64,000 nt of DNA from JALZAI01 sp038212215 (GCA_038212215.1 JBBQUT010000007.1:62001-126000); one strand, 5' to 3'; numbered from the stretch's first letter, positions 17,579 through 26,561 are shown. Made by a program: numbers and translations. The notes: generated by a model not told the origin, from the sequence alone.

Positions 17579-18037
17579 TCACGGCTGCTGGTTCGCCGGC
17601 TCGTCGGTCGCTGCTGGGCCTTCGGTGATCACCCGCACGCGTCGTTCGGTGATGACCAACTCACCGGCGTCGTCGCGCCATTCGGTGATGTCCTCGACGA
17701 AGTTGAGCCGTCCGCGCCGGCCGTCCTTCTGCCACGTGCGGCCCATCGCGTTGGACCCGTAGAGCGTCTCCCCGACCGCCGGCGTGCGGTGATAGACGTA
17801 GTGCTGCTCGGCGTGCAGGCCCCTTCCGGTGCCCGGTTCGCCGGCCGTGCGGCCGGAGCCGAACCACGGTTGGCCCGGCTTCGGCCGCAGCCACCAGTCG
17901 TCGTCGAATTCGGCGCCGGCCATGGTGAACGTGGGTGGCACACCGAGCTCTCCATCGCCGTCCGCTGCCGGGTCACCGAGCGCTCGGGCGAACCGCTGAA
18001 CGTGACCGGCTTCGATGGGAAAGCGCTGCGCAACCAT
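17579..18037 (-). CDS. MaoC N-terminal-type hotdog protein
   Basis: A 152-residue paralogue of the protein at 8087-8548. They share FP(V/I)EAGHV, FARA(V/L)GDP, GLHAEQH followed by YHR, and a closing (D/T)EW/FRD..GELVIT segment. Here the segment after GDP is shortened (AADGDGELGVPPTF) and the NPIY part is lost. No catalytic MaoC partner gene is adjacent, so it may be a solo or decayed subunit or may pair in trans with the product of 8548. GGAGG ribosome site. Confidence 0.8.
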   Translation of the reverse strand: MVAQRFPIEAGHVQRFARALGDPAADGDGELGVPPTFTMAGAEFDDDWWLRPKPGQPWFGSGRTAGEPGTGRGLHAEQHYVYHRTPAVGETLYGSNAMGRTWQKDGRRGRLNFVEDITEWRDDAGELVITERRVRVITEGPAATDEPANQQP

Positions 18038-18124
18038 CGGACCTCCGAGGTGATTTAGTTTAATAATTAGACTAGGCTCTCATCGACGCGAAGACAATCG
18101 GCACCTAGTCGAGGAGGTCGCCCC
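18038..18124. promoter_or_regulatory. Divergent promoter with TTAGTTTA / TTAGACTA elements
   Basis: A+T-rich block TTTAGTTTAATAATTAGACT (about 18054-18073) carrying two imperfect copies of the common core (TTAGTTTA 18055-18062, TTAGACTA 18067-18074) and an inverted TAGT/ACTA pair. It is shared by the hotdog gene and the LLM oxidoreductase gene. Confidence 0.5.
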
Positions 18125-19063
18125 ATGTCCGGCGACGATGCCCGTGTGACGGTGGGGCTCCGGGTCCCGTACGACCTGCAGCACGACGTGGATCAACTGC
18201 GCCGGTTCGTGGCCGACGCCGAGGACGCGGGCCTGGACCGGCTCTGTCTGGGCGACCACGTGACGTTCAAGGGCGGTACCGGTTTCGACGGCTTGCAGAA
18301 CGCCACCGCCGTGGCTGTGCTGAGCCGGCGTATCACCGTCGAGACCGCCGTGTACCTGCTGCCGCTGCGCCACCCGGTGCCCGTCGCACGTCAGCTCGCC
18401 TCCCTCGCGGCCTTCGCGCCCGGCCGCGTGGTGTTCGGTGTCGGCGTGGGCGGTGACGACCCGGCCGAACTGCGCGCCTGCGGCGTCGACCCGGCAACGC
18501 GCGGCCGCCGTATGGACGAGTCGCTGGCCATCGTGCGTGAACTGCTGAGCGGCGAGGCCGTCACCGCGGAGGGGCGCTTCTTCGCGCTCGACGCCGTGCG
18601 CATCCAGCCCGTGCCCGCGACTGCGGTGCCGGTCGTGATCGGCGGACGATCGCCGGCGGCACTGCGCCGCACGGCCCGCTTCGGCGACGGCTGGCTCGGA
18701 CTTTGGGTGTCGCCGCGCCGCTATGCCGAGGCGTGTCTCGAGATAGAACGCGAGGCCGAGGCGATCGGGCGTGCCGTGCCGACCTGGTCCCACGGCATGC
18801 ACGTCTGGTGCGGCTTCGACGACGACCGCACGGCCGCCGGCGAACGACTGGCCGACGAGATGGAGTCGCTGTACCGCACGCCGTTCGACAAGTTCGCCCG
18901 CTACAGCCCGTACGGATCCGCGCAGGATGTTGCCGATGCGCTGCGGCCATATGTCGACTCGGGCTGCCGGTCGGTGAACCTCATCGCCACGGCGGCGACC
19001 GCATCGCGGGCGATCGAGGGGGCCGGCGCGGTGCAGGCACTGCTGAACGACGAACACGCATGA
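18125..19063 (+). CDS. LLM-class flavin (F420-type) oxidoreductase
   Basis: A 312-residue luciferase-like TIM-barrel protein. Typical parts are AGLDRLCLGDHVTF, the ETAVYLLPLRHPVPVARQLA strand-helix unit, FAPGRVVFGVGVGGDDPAE and PVVIGGRSPAALRRTARFGD. It is probably an F420-dependent dehydrogenase/reductase acting on a pathway intermediate. The stop overlaps the start of the next SDR gene (ATGA), so the pair is coupled. GAGGAGG ribosome site. Confidence 0.88.
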   Translation: MSGDDARVTVGLRVPYDLQHDVDQLRRFVADAEDAGLDRLCLGDHVTFKGGTGFDGLQNATAVAVLSRRITVETAVYLLPLRHPVPVARQLASLAAFAPGRVVFGVGVGGDDPAELRACGVDPATRGRRMDESLAIVRELLSGEAVTAEGRFFALDAVRIQPVPATAVPVVIGGRSPAALRRTARFGDGWLGLWVSPRRYAEACLEIEREAEAIGRAVPTWSHGMHVWCGFDDDRTAAGERLADEMESLYRTPFDKFARYSPYGSAQDVADALRPYVDSGCRSVNLIATAATASRAIEGAGAVQALLNDEHA

Positions 19064-19815
19064 CCGGTGACCTGACCGGGCGCGTTGCACTCGTCACCGG
19101 CGGCACGCGCGGCATCGGCGCGGCCGTGACGGAGTCACTGGCGCGCGATGGAGCGACCGTCGTCGCGGTGTACTCGACCGACCACGGGGCGGCAGCAGCT
19201 CTTCGTGATCGCCTCGCGGCCGACGACCTGCTGGTAAGCGTGCATGCCGGCGACATTGGTGACGCGGCGTCCTGTCGTGAGCTCGTGGCGTCGGTTGTCG
19301 CCACGCACGGCCGGCTCGACCACCTCGTGAACAACGCCGGATTGCTCGTCGAGAACAGCGCCCGGCGAATGACGGAGGCGGAGTGGGATGCCGCGCTGCG
19401 GGTCAACCTGTCCGCTCCGTTTCATCTCGCTCAGGCGGCGCTCGAGCCGATGATCAGCCAGGGGTTCGGCCGGATCGTGAACATCGGATCGGTGACCGCC
19501 GCGATGGGCAGTCCGGTGGAGGTTGGCTACGGCGCGGCGAAGGCGGGCCTGCTGGGGCTGACCCGCTCGCTGGCTCGTGCCGTGGCGACACGCGGAATCA
19601 CAGTCAACCTGGTCGTCCCTGGCGTCTTCGACACTGACATGACCCGCGGGATGCGCCCCGAAGCGCAAGCCGCGATCGCGGCGATGATCCCGCTGGGCAG
19701 GCGTGGTGACCCGGGCGAACTGGCGCACGCGATCCGCTTCCTCGTCGACAGAGGGGCCGGTTACGTCACCGGGTCCGTCGTCACCGTGGACGGTGGCCTG
19801 AGCATGGGTGCGTAA
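19060..19815 (+). CDS. SDR, FabG-like 3-oxoacyl reductase/hydroxyacyl dehydrogenase
   Basis: A 251-residue FabG-type SDR: VALVTGGTRGIGAAV, LVNNAGLL, Ser in NIGSVTAAMG, YGAAK catalytic pair and TGSVVTVDGGLSMGA at the end. It overlaps the LLM gene by 4 bases. The likely reaction is NAD(P)-dependent oxidation of a 3-hydroxyacyl-CoA or reduction of the ketone. Followed by a convergent aldehyde dehydrogenase gene after 22 bases. Confidence 0.9.
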   Translation: MTGDLTGRVALVTGGTRGIGAAVTESLARDGATVVAVYSTDHGAAAALRDRLAADDLLVSVHAGDIGDAASCRELVASVVATHGRLDHLVNNAGLLVENSARRMTEAEWDAALRVNLSAPFHLAQAALEPMISQGFGRIVNIGSVTAAMGSPVEVGYGAAKAGLLGLTRSLARAVATRGITVNLVVPGVFDTDMTRGMRPEAQAAIAAMIPLGRRGDPGELAHAIRFLVDRGAGYVTGSVVTVDGGLSMGA

Positions 19816-19837
19816 CCCTCCGGTCGGTTGTTCGGGG

Positions 19838-21319
19838 TCAGAGCGCGGCCGGTGAGGCGATCGTCTTCGCCTGGAGGTATTCCCGGAAGCCGTCCTCGCC
19901 GTGCTCACGACCGACTCCGCTGATGCCGTAGCCACCAAACGGTGTGTCCGGTGAGAGATAGAAGGACGGCCCGATGTTGACCGTCCCGGCCCGCATCCGG
20001 TTGGCCAGCCGCCACGCGCGCACGGGGTCCGATGTCTGGATGTACGCCGAGAGTCCGTACCGCGAGTTGTTCGCCACCCGCACGGCTTCGTCGTCGTCAC
20101 CGTCGTAGCGGACGACCGTGAGCACGGGACCGAACACCTCCGTCTGCGCGATCTCAGCGTTCTCGTCGACGTCGGCCACGACTGTCGGCTCGTACCAGTG
20201 GCCCTTGCCGCCGGTCGGCGACGCACCGCGGCGTCCGCCGACGAGCACGCGTGCGCCGGCCTCACGAGCGCGGTCGACGAGTCCTTCGATGCGGTCCAGT
20301 TGCGCGGCGTTGATGATCGGGCCGACGACGTGTACCGGATCGGTCGGATCGCCCCACGGCAGCGAACCGATGGCGGCCGCAAGGGCGTCCAGCACCTCCT
20401 CGTAGCGGCTGGCGTGCACGATGAGGCGGGTCGCCAAGGCACAACCCTGTCCGCTGTTGCTCATGCACATGCCGACCGTCATGGGCAGTGCCACGGCGAG
20501 GTCCGCGTCGTCGAGGATGATGTTGGCCGACTTGCCGCCGAGTTCGAGGCACACCTTGCGAATTCCAACCGCCGCGCGTTCGTAGATCCGCTGCCCGACT
20601 GCCGGCGATCCAGTGAAGTGATACATGTCCACGCGCGGGTCGCCGGTGAGCGCCTCGCCCGCGGTGGCCTTGTCGTACGAACTGATCACGTTGAGCACGC
20701 CGGCCGGAAGCTCGGTGTACTCGTGGGCGACCCTGGCAATGAATGCACCGGTGAGCGGCGTGTCCGGCGCCGTCTTGAGCACGATGGTGTTGCCGGTCGC
20801 CAGTGCGTGCTGGATCTTCCAGATGTCGGTCATGAACGGCGCGTTCCACGGCGTGATGGCGCCGACCACTCCGTACGGCTCGTATCGCACCCGCCGGTTG
20901 CTCGGCAGTCCGACACCTTGGTGCACGCCGAAGTCCGCCTCCCACGGGAACCGGCCGATGAGGTCGTTGAAGTACGACATGTCTTCGACCATCACGTCGA
21001 TGTGTGCACCGACGTTGGACGACGGGGTGCCCGCCTCGGCGATCTGCAGTTCCCGCGCGGCGACGGCTTCCTTGCGCAGCGCGTCCTGGAGTTGCTGCAG
21101 GACGCGCTGCCGGAAGAGATGGTCCGTGCCCCACGTGGTCTCTTCGGCCGCACGCCGTGCGACTGTGACCGCAGCCGCCACGTCCTCGGGCTGGGCGTCG
21201 GCCGCCGTACCCACCACCGACTCGTCGCTCGGGCTGAGCACGTCGAAGCGACGGCCGGAGGCGGCTTCGCGGAACTCCCCGTCGATGTAAAGGCGGCCCT
21301 CCGGCTCGACGTCAGGCAT
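19838..21319 (-). CDS. Aldehyde dehydrogenase
   Basis: A 493-residue NAD(P)-dependent aldehyde dehydrogenase. It shows the family motifs GAITPWNAPF, KTAPDTPLT, FTGSPAVGQRI, catalytic Glu259 in LELGGKSANIIL and Cys293 in SNSGQGCALATRL. The ATG at 21319 has GAGGAG 6 bases upstream; the longer in-frame region (to 21565) is antisense to the SDR end and was not used. It follows the MFE2-like SDR by 29 bases on the same strand, so the two are an operon. It may oxidise an aldehyde released by an aldolase-type step. Confidence 0.93.
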   Translation of the reverse strand: MPDVEPEGRLYIDGEFREAASGRRFDVLSPSDESVVGTAADAQPEDVAAAVTVARRAAEETTWGTDHLFRQRVLQQLQDALRKEAVAARELQIAEAGTPSSNVGAHIDVMVEDMSYFNDLIGRFPWEADFGVHQGVGLPSNRRVRYEPYGVVGAITPWNAPFMTDIWKIQHALATGNTIVLKTAPDTPLTGAFIARVAHEYTELPAGVLNVISSYDKATAGEALTGDPRVDMYHFTGSPAVGQRIYERAAVGIRKVCLELGGKSANIILDDADLAVALPMTVGMCMSNSGQGCALATRLIVHASRYEEVLDALAAAIGSLPWGDPTDPVHVVGPIINAAQLDRIEGLVDRAREAGARVLVGGRRGASPTGGKGHWYEPTVVADVDENAEIAQTEVFGPVLTVVRYDGDDDEAVRVANNSRYGLSAYIQTSDPVRAWRLANRMRAGTVNIGPSFYLSPDTPFGGYGISGVGREHGEDGFREYLQAKTIASPAAL

Positions 21320-21348
21320 GCGGCACTCCTCGTAGCGGGTTGGCGCGG

Positions 21349-22278
21349 TCAGGCGACCGGAACCGGCCGGCCGCCGGACATGTCGGCGTTCGGCGCGGCC
21401 GAGGAGACCAACTGCGGGATGACCGCGCCGAGTTCGGCCGGCGTCCACGCCGCGTCCCGGTCGGCGTGCGGGCCGGCAGCCCAGCCCTCGTTCACGGTGA
21501 TCCGGCCACCCCAGACGGAGAAGACGCGGCCCGTGACGTCGCGCGACTCGGGGCTGCCGAGCCACACCGCGAGCGGCGCGATGTTCTCCGGCGCCAGCGA
21601 GTCGAAGCCGCCCTCGTCCTGCTTGGCCAGCTCGTTCATGACGGGCAGGTCCTCGGTCATGCGGGTCAGAGCCGTCGGCGCGATGGCGTTGACGGTCACC
21701 CCGTAGCGGGCGAGCTCACCGGCGGCGATGATCGTGAACGTCGCAATGCCCCCCTTGGCAGTGCCGTAGTTCGCCTGGCCGATGTTGCCGAACAAACCGG
21801 AAGGCGAGGTGGTGTTGATGACCCGGGCGTCGACTGCCACACCGGCCTTCACCTGCTCGCGCCAGTACGCGGCCGCGTGCCGGGTGGGGGCGAAGGTGCC
21901 CTTGAGGTGCACCTTGATCACGGCGTCCCACTCGAGCTCCGACATGTTGACCAGCATCTTGTCGCGCAGGATGCCGGCGTTGTTCACGAGCACATCGAGG
22001 CGGCCGAAGGTGTCAACAGCCTGGGCGATGAGCCGCTGCGCGCCGTCCCAGTCGGAGACATCGTCGGCATTCGCCACCGCCTCGCCGCCCGCCACGACGA
22101 TCTCGTTGACGACCGTCTGCGCCGGCCCGACGGAGTTCCCCGCGCCGTCGCGCGAACCCCCGAGATCGTTCACGACGACCTTCGCCCCCTCGGCGGCGAA
22201 GGCGAGCGCGTGGGCGCGGCCGATTCCGCCGCCGGCACCGGTCACGATGACGACGCGGCCCTCACAAAGTCCAGACAT
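21349..22278 (-). CDS. MFE2/HSD17B4-like SDR (3-hydroxyacyl-CoA dehydrogenase)
   Basis: A 309-residue SDR of the peroxisomal multifunctional-enzyme type. Visible are VVIVTGAGGGIGRAHALAFA, VVVNDLGGSRDGAG, LVNNAGILRDKML, VHLKGTFAPTRHAAAYWREQ, the NYGTAK catalytic pair and a C-terminal extension after the usual SDR end. It is a paralogue of the SDR at 27496. The usual role is oxidation of (R)-3-hydroxyacyl-CoA, the product of MaoC hydratases, which fits the hydratase pair at 8087-8970. Shares a promoter region with the hydratase at 22364. Confidence 0.92.
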   Translation of the reverse strand: MSGLCEGRVVIVTGAGGGIGRAHALAFAAEGAKVVVNDLGGSRDGAGNSVGPAQTVVNEIVVAGGEAVANADDVSDWDGAQRLIAQAVDTFGRLDVLVNNAGILRDKMLVNMSELEWDAVIKVHLKGTFAPTRHAAAYWREQVKAGVAVDARVINTTSPSGLFGNIGQANYGTAKGGIATFTIIAAGELARYGVTVNAIAPTALTRMTEDLPVMNELAKQDEGGFDSLAPENIAPLAVWLGSPESRDVTGRVFSVWGGRITVNEGWAAGPHADRDAAWTPAELGAVIPQLVSSAAPNADMSGGRPVPVA

Positions 22279-22363
22279 TGGCGGTTCCTCTCGTGTCGTG
22301 GGGGTTACAATAAACCGTTATCTTGGTTAGATAAGTAACACAGCATACTGATAGGTGGGGACG
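22279..22363. promoter_or_regulatory. Divergent promoter with nested inverted repeats and TTAGATAA
   Basis: It holds TTATCT (22318-22323) and AGATAA (22329-22334) as a perfect inverted repeat with a 5-base spacer, nested in an outer pair GTTAC (22304-22308) / GTAAC (22335-22339). The right arm contains the common core GGTTAGATAAG. It is the most symmetric version of the recurring element, so it may show the full operator. It serves the MFE2-like SDR/aldehyde dehydrogenase operon and the hydratase. Confidence 0.6.
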
Positions 22364-23137
22364 ATGGTCTACGACGTCACAGACGTGCTCCGCGTCGAGT
22401 CGGACGGTCCCGTCCGGATCGTCACGCTCAACCGTCCGGAACAGCTGAACGCGTTCGACGACGAGCTGCACGAGCAGTTCGCCCGCCTCTGGATGTACGT
22501 CGAGGCCGACCTTGATGCCCGGGTGGTCGTGCTGACCGGTGCCGGGCGGGCGTTCTGCGCCGGCGGGAGCATCGACGACTTCGACCGGTTCCGTGAGGAC
22601 TTCGCCGCGCGCCGCCGTTCGATGCGCAACGCCCGGCGCATCGTCGATGAACTGCTCAACGTGCACGTTCCCGTCGTGGCTGCCGTGAACGGGCCAGCCG
22701 TCGGGCTCGGCAGCACGCTGAGCAGCCTGTGCGATGCGGTTTTCATCGCCGACGACACCTATCTCGCCGACCCACACGTCGCCGTGGCACTGGTGGCGGG
22801 CGACGGCGCCGCGGTGACGTGGCCGGCACACACCGGGCTGCTGCGCGCCAAGCGCTACCTGCTCACCGGTGACCGCATCCCGGCCGCCGACGCCGTCGCG
22901 ATGGGGCTTGCCACCGAAGCGGTCCCCTGCGACCAGGTGCTGGCCGCGTCGCTGGCGTTCGCGCACCGGCTCGCCGAGCTCCCGCCGCAGGCCGTGCAGG
23001 AGACCAAGGCGGTGCTGAACCAGACATTGCGGCGCAACGCCGTGGGCGCACTCGGCTACGGCCTGGCCGCCGAGAGCCAGTCGCACGACACCACCGAGTA
23101 CGCCGCGGTCCCGGCGCGCTTCCGCGACCGCAAGTGA
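22364..23137 (+). CDS. Enoyl-CoA hydratase/isomerase family protein
   Basis: A 257-residue crotonase-fold protein: LNRPEQLNAFDDEL, LTGAGRAFCAGGSIDDF, NGPAVGLGSTLSSLCD and PHVAVALVAGDGAAVTWPA. Glu144 of canonical hydratases is replaced (GLGSTL), and the second region carries Asp in VAGDGAA. The function may therefore be isomerase or hydrolase rather than simple hydration. ATG at 22364 has AGGTGGGG just upstream; a GTG 9 bases earlier lies inside that site and was rejected. Convergent with the amidohydrolase gene. Confidence 0.87.
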   Translation: MVYDVTDVLRVESDGPVRIVTLNRPEQLNAFDDELHEQFARLWMYVEADLDARVVVLTGAGRAFCAGGSIDDFDRFREDFAARRRSMRNARRIVDELLNVHVPVVAAVNGPAVGLGSTLSSLCDAVFIADDTYLADPHVAVALVAGDGAAVTWPAHTGLLRAKRYLLTGDRIPAADAVAMGLATEAVPCDQVLAASLAFAHRLAELPPQAVQETKAVLNQTLRRNAVGALGYGLAAESQSHDTTEYAAVPARFRDRK

Positions 23138-23154
23138 GCGGCACCCGGTAATCG

Positions 23155-24348
23155 TCAGTCCGTCGAGAAGAGCTTGGCTGCGTTGTCGCGCAGCACCTTG
23201 CGCTGCTGCTCGGGAGTCAGCGTCGAGACCAGGGCAGCGAATTCCGCGGGCTCCGCAAGACCCTCCGCGTGCGGGAAGTCAGAACCCATCACGAGGCAGT
23301 CGACGTCGGGCAGATCGCGGACGATCTTAGGGATGTCGTCCTCCGGATAGGGCGCGACGCGGACGTGCCGCAGGAAGATGGCGCTCGGGCGCTCGGTGAG
23401 CTTGCCGCCGATCCACGGGCCGTTGCGGCCCATCCCCCGGCTCTTGTCCATGTGCGTGATGAAGTGCGGCACCCACGATGCGCCGAACTCGGCCACGAGG
23501 AGATTCAGCTTCGGGAAGCGGCCGAACAGATTGTCGAAGATGAGAGCCGACAGCGTGTCCTCGATGGGGCGCTCGCCGTAGAGGTTGTTCCACTGCCACG
23601 CCGTCATGTGCCACGAGCCGGGTGCGGGGTCCATGCCCCACGCCGGCGCGATGTGCTCGTTGTACCAGTTCTCCATGATGTGGAACGCCACGGTGACGCC
23701 GGCTTCGTTGAGGCGGCCCCAGATCGGGTCGAAGTAGGGGTCGCCGGGCGAGCGACCGTTCACCGGCCCCGTCGGCAAGAGGACGAGCTTCGCGCCCTTG
23801 TTGAGCACGTACTCCGTCTCCGCCACGGCGAGGTCGAGGTCGCGGAAGGAGAGCAGGGCCGGCGCGAAGATGCGGCCGTCGCGGTTGAAACCCCACTCCT
23901 CGTCGAACCAGGTGTTGAACGAGTGCACGTTCGCGTACGCCGCGGGGATGTTCTTCATGTAGTTCTCGACCGAGAGCGCCATCGCCGACGGGAACAGCAC
24001 CGCCCGCTCCACGCCCTGCTGATCCATCGTCTTCAGCCGCACCTCGCGGTCGAGATATTCCGGCCGCATCGGCTCTGGCTGGTAGGTCTCGTCCGGGTTG
24101 CCCGACGACATCTGGCGAAGCATCTCCTTCAGCGACCCGGGCTTGTACGCCCGGTCGAAGCCGAGGCCCTGCTCGGAGTTGAACACGGCGACGCGGTCGC
24201 CGGCGAGGACGCGCTCCATGCCGTCCGGCATGCGCACCGGCGCGATGGCGTGCTCGAGCCACTCCTTGGGGAGGTGGCGAGTGAACGCGTCGCGAGTCTC
24301 GTAGCAGTGGGTGTCGCAGTCGAACAACCCGAAGTCAAGGGCGGTCAT
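23155..24348 (-). CDS. ACMSD-like amidohydrolase (PF04909-type TIM-barrel metal hydrolase)
   Basis: A 397-residue protein with FDCDTHCYE at the first strand (an Asp-x-His in place of His-x-His), VERAVLFPSAMALSVE, FHIMENWYNEHI in the middle and MGSDFPHAEGLAEP near the end, with metal and catalytic residues recognisable. Such proteins hydrolyse C-C or amide bonds or decarboxylate; the substrate here is unknown. The two other PF04909-type proteins in the window are closer to each other than to this one. The ATG has GAGAGGA upstream. Divergent from the TetR gene, with a TTACG-type operator between them. Confidence 0.87.
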   Translation of the reverse strand: MTALDFGLFDCDTHCYETRDAFTRHLPKEWLEHAIAPVRMPDGMERVLAGDRVAVFNSEQGLGFDRAYKPGSLKEMLRQMSSGNPDETYQPEPMRPEYLDREVRLKTMDQQGVERAVLFPSAMALSVENYMKNIPAAYANVHSFNTWFDEEWGFNRDGRIFAPALLSFRDLDLAVAETEYVLNKGAKLVLLPTGPVNGRSPGDPYFDPIWGRLNEAGVTVAFHIMENWYNEHIAPAWGMDPAPGSWHMTAWQWNNLYGERPIEDTLSALIFDNLFGRFPKLNLLVAEFGASWVPHFITHMDKSRGMGRNGPWIGGKLTERPSAIFLRHVRVAPYPEDDIPKIVRDLPDVDCLVMGSDFPHAEGLAEPAEFAALVSTLTPEQQRKVLRDNAAKLFSTD

Positions 24349-24473
24349 CGTCAGTCCTCTCGGAAGCCTGTATGCAGGCAAATGATATAACTCTTTGTGG
24401 CAGAGCGCGAGGGTTTCTTTCGAGTGACTCAGGTTGGTGGACGGCGCCGATCTTACGTCGTAAAGTCTTCGCT
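24349..24473. promoter_or_regulatory. Divergent TetR-amidohydrolase control region with TTACG-N-CGTAA operator
   Basis: An inverted repeat TTACGTCGTAA lies at 24453-24463, ending 10 bases before the GTG of the tetR gene. On the reverse strand it reads TTTACGACGTAAGA, differing at two central positions from TTTACGCGGTAAGA upstream of the 25428 amidohydrolase. A second A+T patch, AATGATATAACTC, at about 24381-24393 is a possible promoter for the leftward gene. The position fits TetR autorepression. Confidence 0.62.
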
Positions 24474-25103
24474 GTGACCGCCCGGACGACGCTGACCGAG
24501 GAGCAGATCGTGAGCGCCGCGCTGCGTGTCATCCGTGCCGAGGGCCTCGACGGTCTCACGATGCGCCGCCTCTCGACCGAGCTCGGCGTGTCCGCGATGG
24601 CCGCCTACTACTACGTGGCCAACAAGCAAGAGCTGCTCGACATGGTCGCCGCGCGAGCACTCGCCGACATCGGCGTTCCCGCCCAGGGCAGCCTGTCATG
24701 GCACGTCCGGCTGCGCATGCTCATCGACCGCGTCGACGCCGAACTGCGGCACTACCGCGGCGTCGAAGAGCTGCTGCTCGAACGGATGCACACCACCCAG
24801 CGCCACGTCATGCGGGCGTTGATGGAACTGCTCGCCGAAGCGGGGTTCGACGACGCAGGCATCGTAATGGCATACGCGACGGTGCACACCTATCTGTTCG
24901 GTCGTTATCGGGTGACGCTGGCCGGTCCACCGAGCGAGCGCGTAGGCGAGCAGACCGACGACATCGTGGCACGGCTCATGCCCACCGTGTCTGCGCTGCG
25001 TGGGCGCGACTACTACGACTTCGGCGTCGAAACAGTGATCGCCGGCCTGCGCGCGCAGCTGCGGCAGCACCGGCGCACAACCGAGAGGAGCAACCGTGAC
25101 TGA
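24474..25103 (+). CDS. TetR family transcriptional regulator
   Basis: A 209-residue repressor-type protein. The N-terminal helix-turn-helix covers about residues 10-55 (EEQIVSAALRVIRAEGLDGL, then MRRLSTELGVSAMAAYYYVA), followed by an all-helical ligand domain. The GTG at 24474 is the first plausible start; no ribosome site precedes it, so the message may be leaderless. The frame is open to 24372 but lacks a sensible start there. The probable operator is 24453-24463, with a second copy at 26600-26610, suggesting control of itself and the flanking amidohydrolases. The ligand is unknown. Confidence 0.88.
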   Translation: MTARTTLTEEQIVSAALRVIRAEGLDGLTMRRLSTELGVSAMAAYYYVANKQELLDMVAARALADIGVPAQGSLSWHVRLRMLIDRVDAELRHYRGVEELLLERMHTTQRHVMRALMELLAEAGFDDAGIVMAYATVHTYLFGRYRVTLAGPPSERVGEQTDDIVARLMPTVSALRGRDYYDFGVETVIAGLRAQLRQHRRTTERSNRD

Positions 25104-25395
25104 GCGGCCGGCAGGTGAGCCGACACTGTTGCACGAGGACGAGGAGACGCTGGGCGAGCCGAGCTTCGAGATGTGGGTACGCGACGGCGAGCCGATCGCC
25201 AGCGGCTCGTACTTCGTGCAGCCGCCGCTGCGCGCGGTAAGCGCCACGTGGGACACCGCGGAGCCGGACCGGCTCGTCGTGCGCGCCGACGACGGCACCG
25301 AGTGGTTCGCCGACGGTGTGCCACGTACCGGTGGTGTGAGCGTGCGGCTGCGGCCGGTGTCCGGCTCGCATCGCGCCTTCTCGCCCGACGCCTAA
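25096..25395 (+). CDS. Hypothetical small protein co-transcribed with tetR
   Basis: A 99-residue protein overlapping the end of tetR by 8 bases. It is acidic at the N-terminus (PTLLHEDEETLGEPSFEM) and then mostly predicted beta-strand (IASGSYFVQPPLRAVSATWD, RLVVRADDGTEWFADGVP). There is no signal peptide, membrane segment or cysteine. I do not recognise the family. The ATG is preceded by GAGAGGAG at 25085-25092, which supports real translation. Coupling to tetR suggests a role in the same response. Confidence 0.6.
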   Translation: MTERPAGEPTLLHEDEETLGEPSFEMWVRDGEPIASGSYFVQPPLRAVSATWDTAEPDRLVVRADDGTEWFADGVPRTGGVSVRLRPVSGSHRAFSPDA

Positions 25396-25427
25396 TCAGC
25401 GCATCTCACGCCGCCGCTCGCGGCGAG

Positions 25428-26561
25428 CTACGCCGCTTGGACGTTTCCGGGCGGCTCGCCGACGTGCGGGAAGAGGTCGAGGAACGCTCCCACGGTGACA
25501 CGGTGCCGCACGCTCTCGTCCACGCCGTCGAACAGTTCGTGCAGCGTCTTCTGGGTGTGGCCGTATGTGCCCTCGAGGTGCGGGTAGTCGCTGCCGAACA
25601 TGACGTTCTGGTAGCCCATCGACGTCACGGCGTCGACGGCGGTCTCGTCGTGCTGGAACGACACGTACACCTGCCGGTAGATGTACTCCTTGGGCAGCAT
25701 CGACAGCTTCGGCCGCACGAACATCCCGTGCTGCCTATAGCCCTCGTTCATGCGGTCGCCGAGGAACGGCGCCCACGCCGCACCGCCTTCGGAGATGAGC
25801 ACCTTGAGATCCGGGTGACGATCGAGAGCGCCGCCCGCGATGAGCTGCGTCGTCGCGCGCTGTCCGCCGTAGGTCGTCTCGACGTAGTTGACGACCGCGC
25901 CACCCGGGCCGCGGTAGAACACCGTCGGGCCGTCGGTTCCGATGTGGATCGTGAGGATGAGCCCGGTCTCCTCAACCGCTGCCCATAGCGGCTCCCAGTA
26001 GTCGTTGTTGTACGTCGGCTGTCCGGGCGGCGGAACCGTAGGCATGTAGACGGCGTAGTGGCCACGCGACTTCGCGCGGTAGGTCTCGGCCATTGCATCC
26101 TCGACCGAGAGGAGCGGCAGCATCGCGGTCGCGATGAGGCGGTCGGGCGCGACGTCCTGGATCTCGGCCAGCGCCCAGTCGTTGAGCGCCTTGCACCCCT
26201 CGCGCACCAGCACCGGGTCCTTGATCATATTCGCCCACATGCCCAGCGACGGGAAGGTGACCTCACCCCACACGCCCTCCTGGTCGAGGTCCTTCAACCG
26301 GTCGCGCGTGTTCCCGGCTCCGGGCGGGCGCACGCTCAAGGTCTCGATGGTCTCGCCGGCGAACTCGCCGTCCTTGATCGGCTTGGGCATACGGCGCTCG
26401 ATGACTTCGCCGTCGATATATACCGTCTCGCTGTCGCCGCTCTCGCTCTTGACCGAGCGAGGCATGCGCTCGGCCAGCGCCGGTGGCAGGGTCTTCTCGA
26501 ACAGGTCGGCCGGCTCGAGGAAGTGCGAGTCACCCGAGTTCGCCCAGATCTTGCGTTCCAT
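25428..26561 (-). CDS. ACMSD-like amidohydrolase (PF04909-type)
   Basis: A 377-residue TIM-barrel hydrolase: ANSGDSHFLEPADLFEK (Asp-x-His at strand 1), GVWGEVTFPSLGMW, LTIHIGTDGPTVFYRGPGG, KVLISEGGAAWAPFLGDRM, RQVYVSFQHDETAV and FGSDYPHLEGTYGHT with the C-terminal Asp. It is a close paralogue of the protein at 30935-32002. The ATG at 26561 has GGAGAGGA upstream; the longer frame to 26624 would cross the operator. The probable TetR operator at 26600-26610 lies 39 bases upstream. Substrate unknown. Confidence 0.87.
   Translation of the reverse strand: MERKIWANSGDSHFLEPADLFEKTLPPALAERMPRSVKSESGDSETVYIDGEVIERRMPKPIKDGEFAGETIETLSVRPPGAGNTRDRLKDLDQEGVWGEVTFPSLGMWANMIKDPVLVREGCKALNDWALAEIQDVAPDRLIATAMLPLLSVEDAMAETYRAKSRGHYAVYMPTVPPPGQPTYNNDYWEPLWAAVEETGLILTIHIGTDGPTVFYRGPGGAVVNYVETTYGGQRATTQLIAGGALDRHPDLKVLISEGGAAWAPFLGDRMNEGYRQHGMFVRPKLSMLPKEYIYRQVYVSFQHDETAVDAVTSMGYQNVMFGSDYPHLEGTYGHTQKTLHELFDGVDESVRHRVTVGAFLDLFPHVGEPPGNVQAA

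Noticed and set aside
20198..21706. Plus-strand 502-residue open frame
   Set aside because: Antisense to the aldehyde dehydrogenase with intact catalytic residues.
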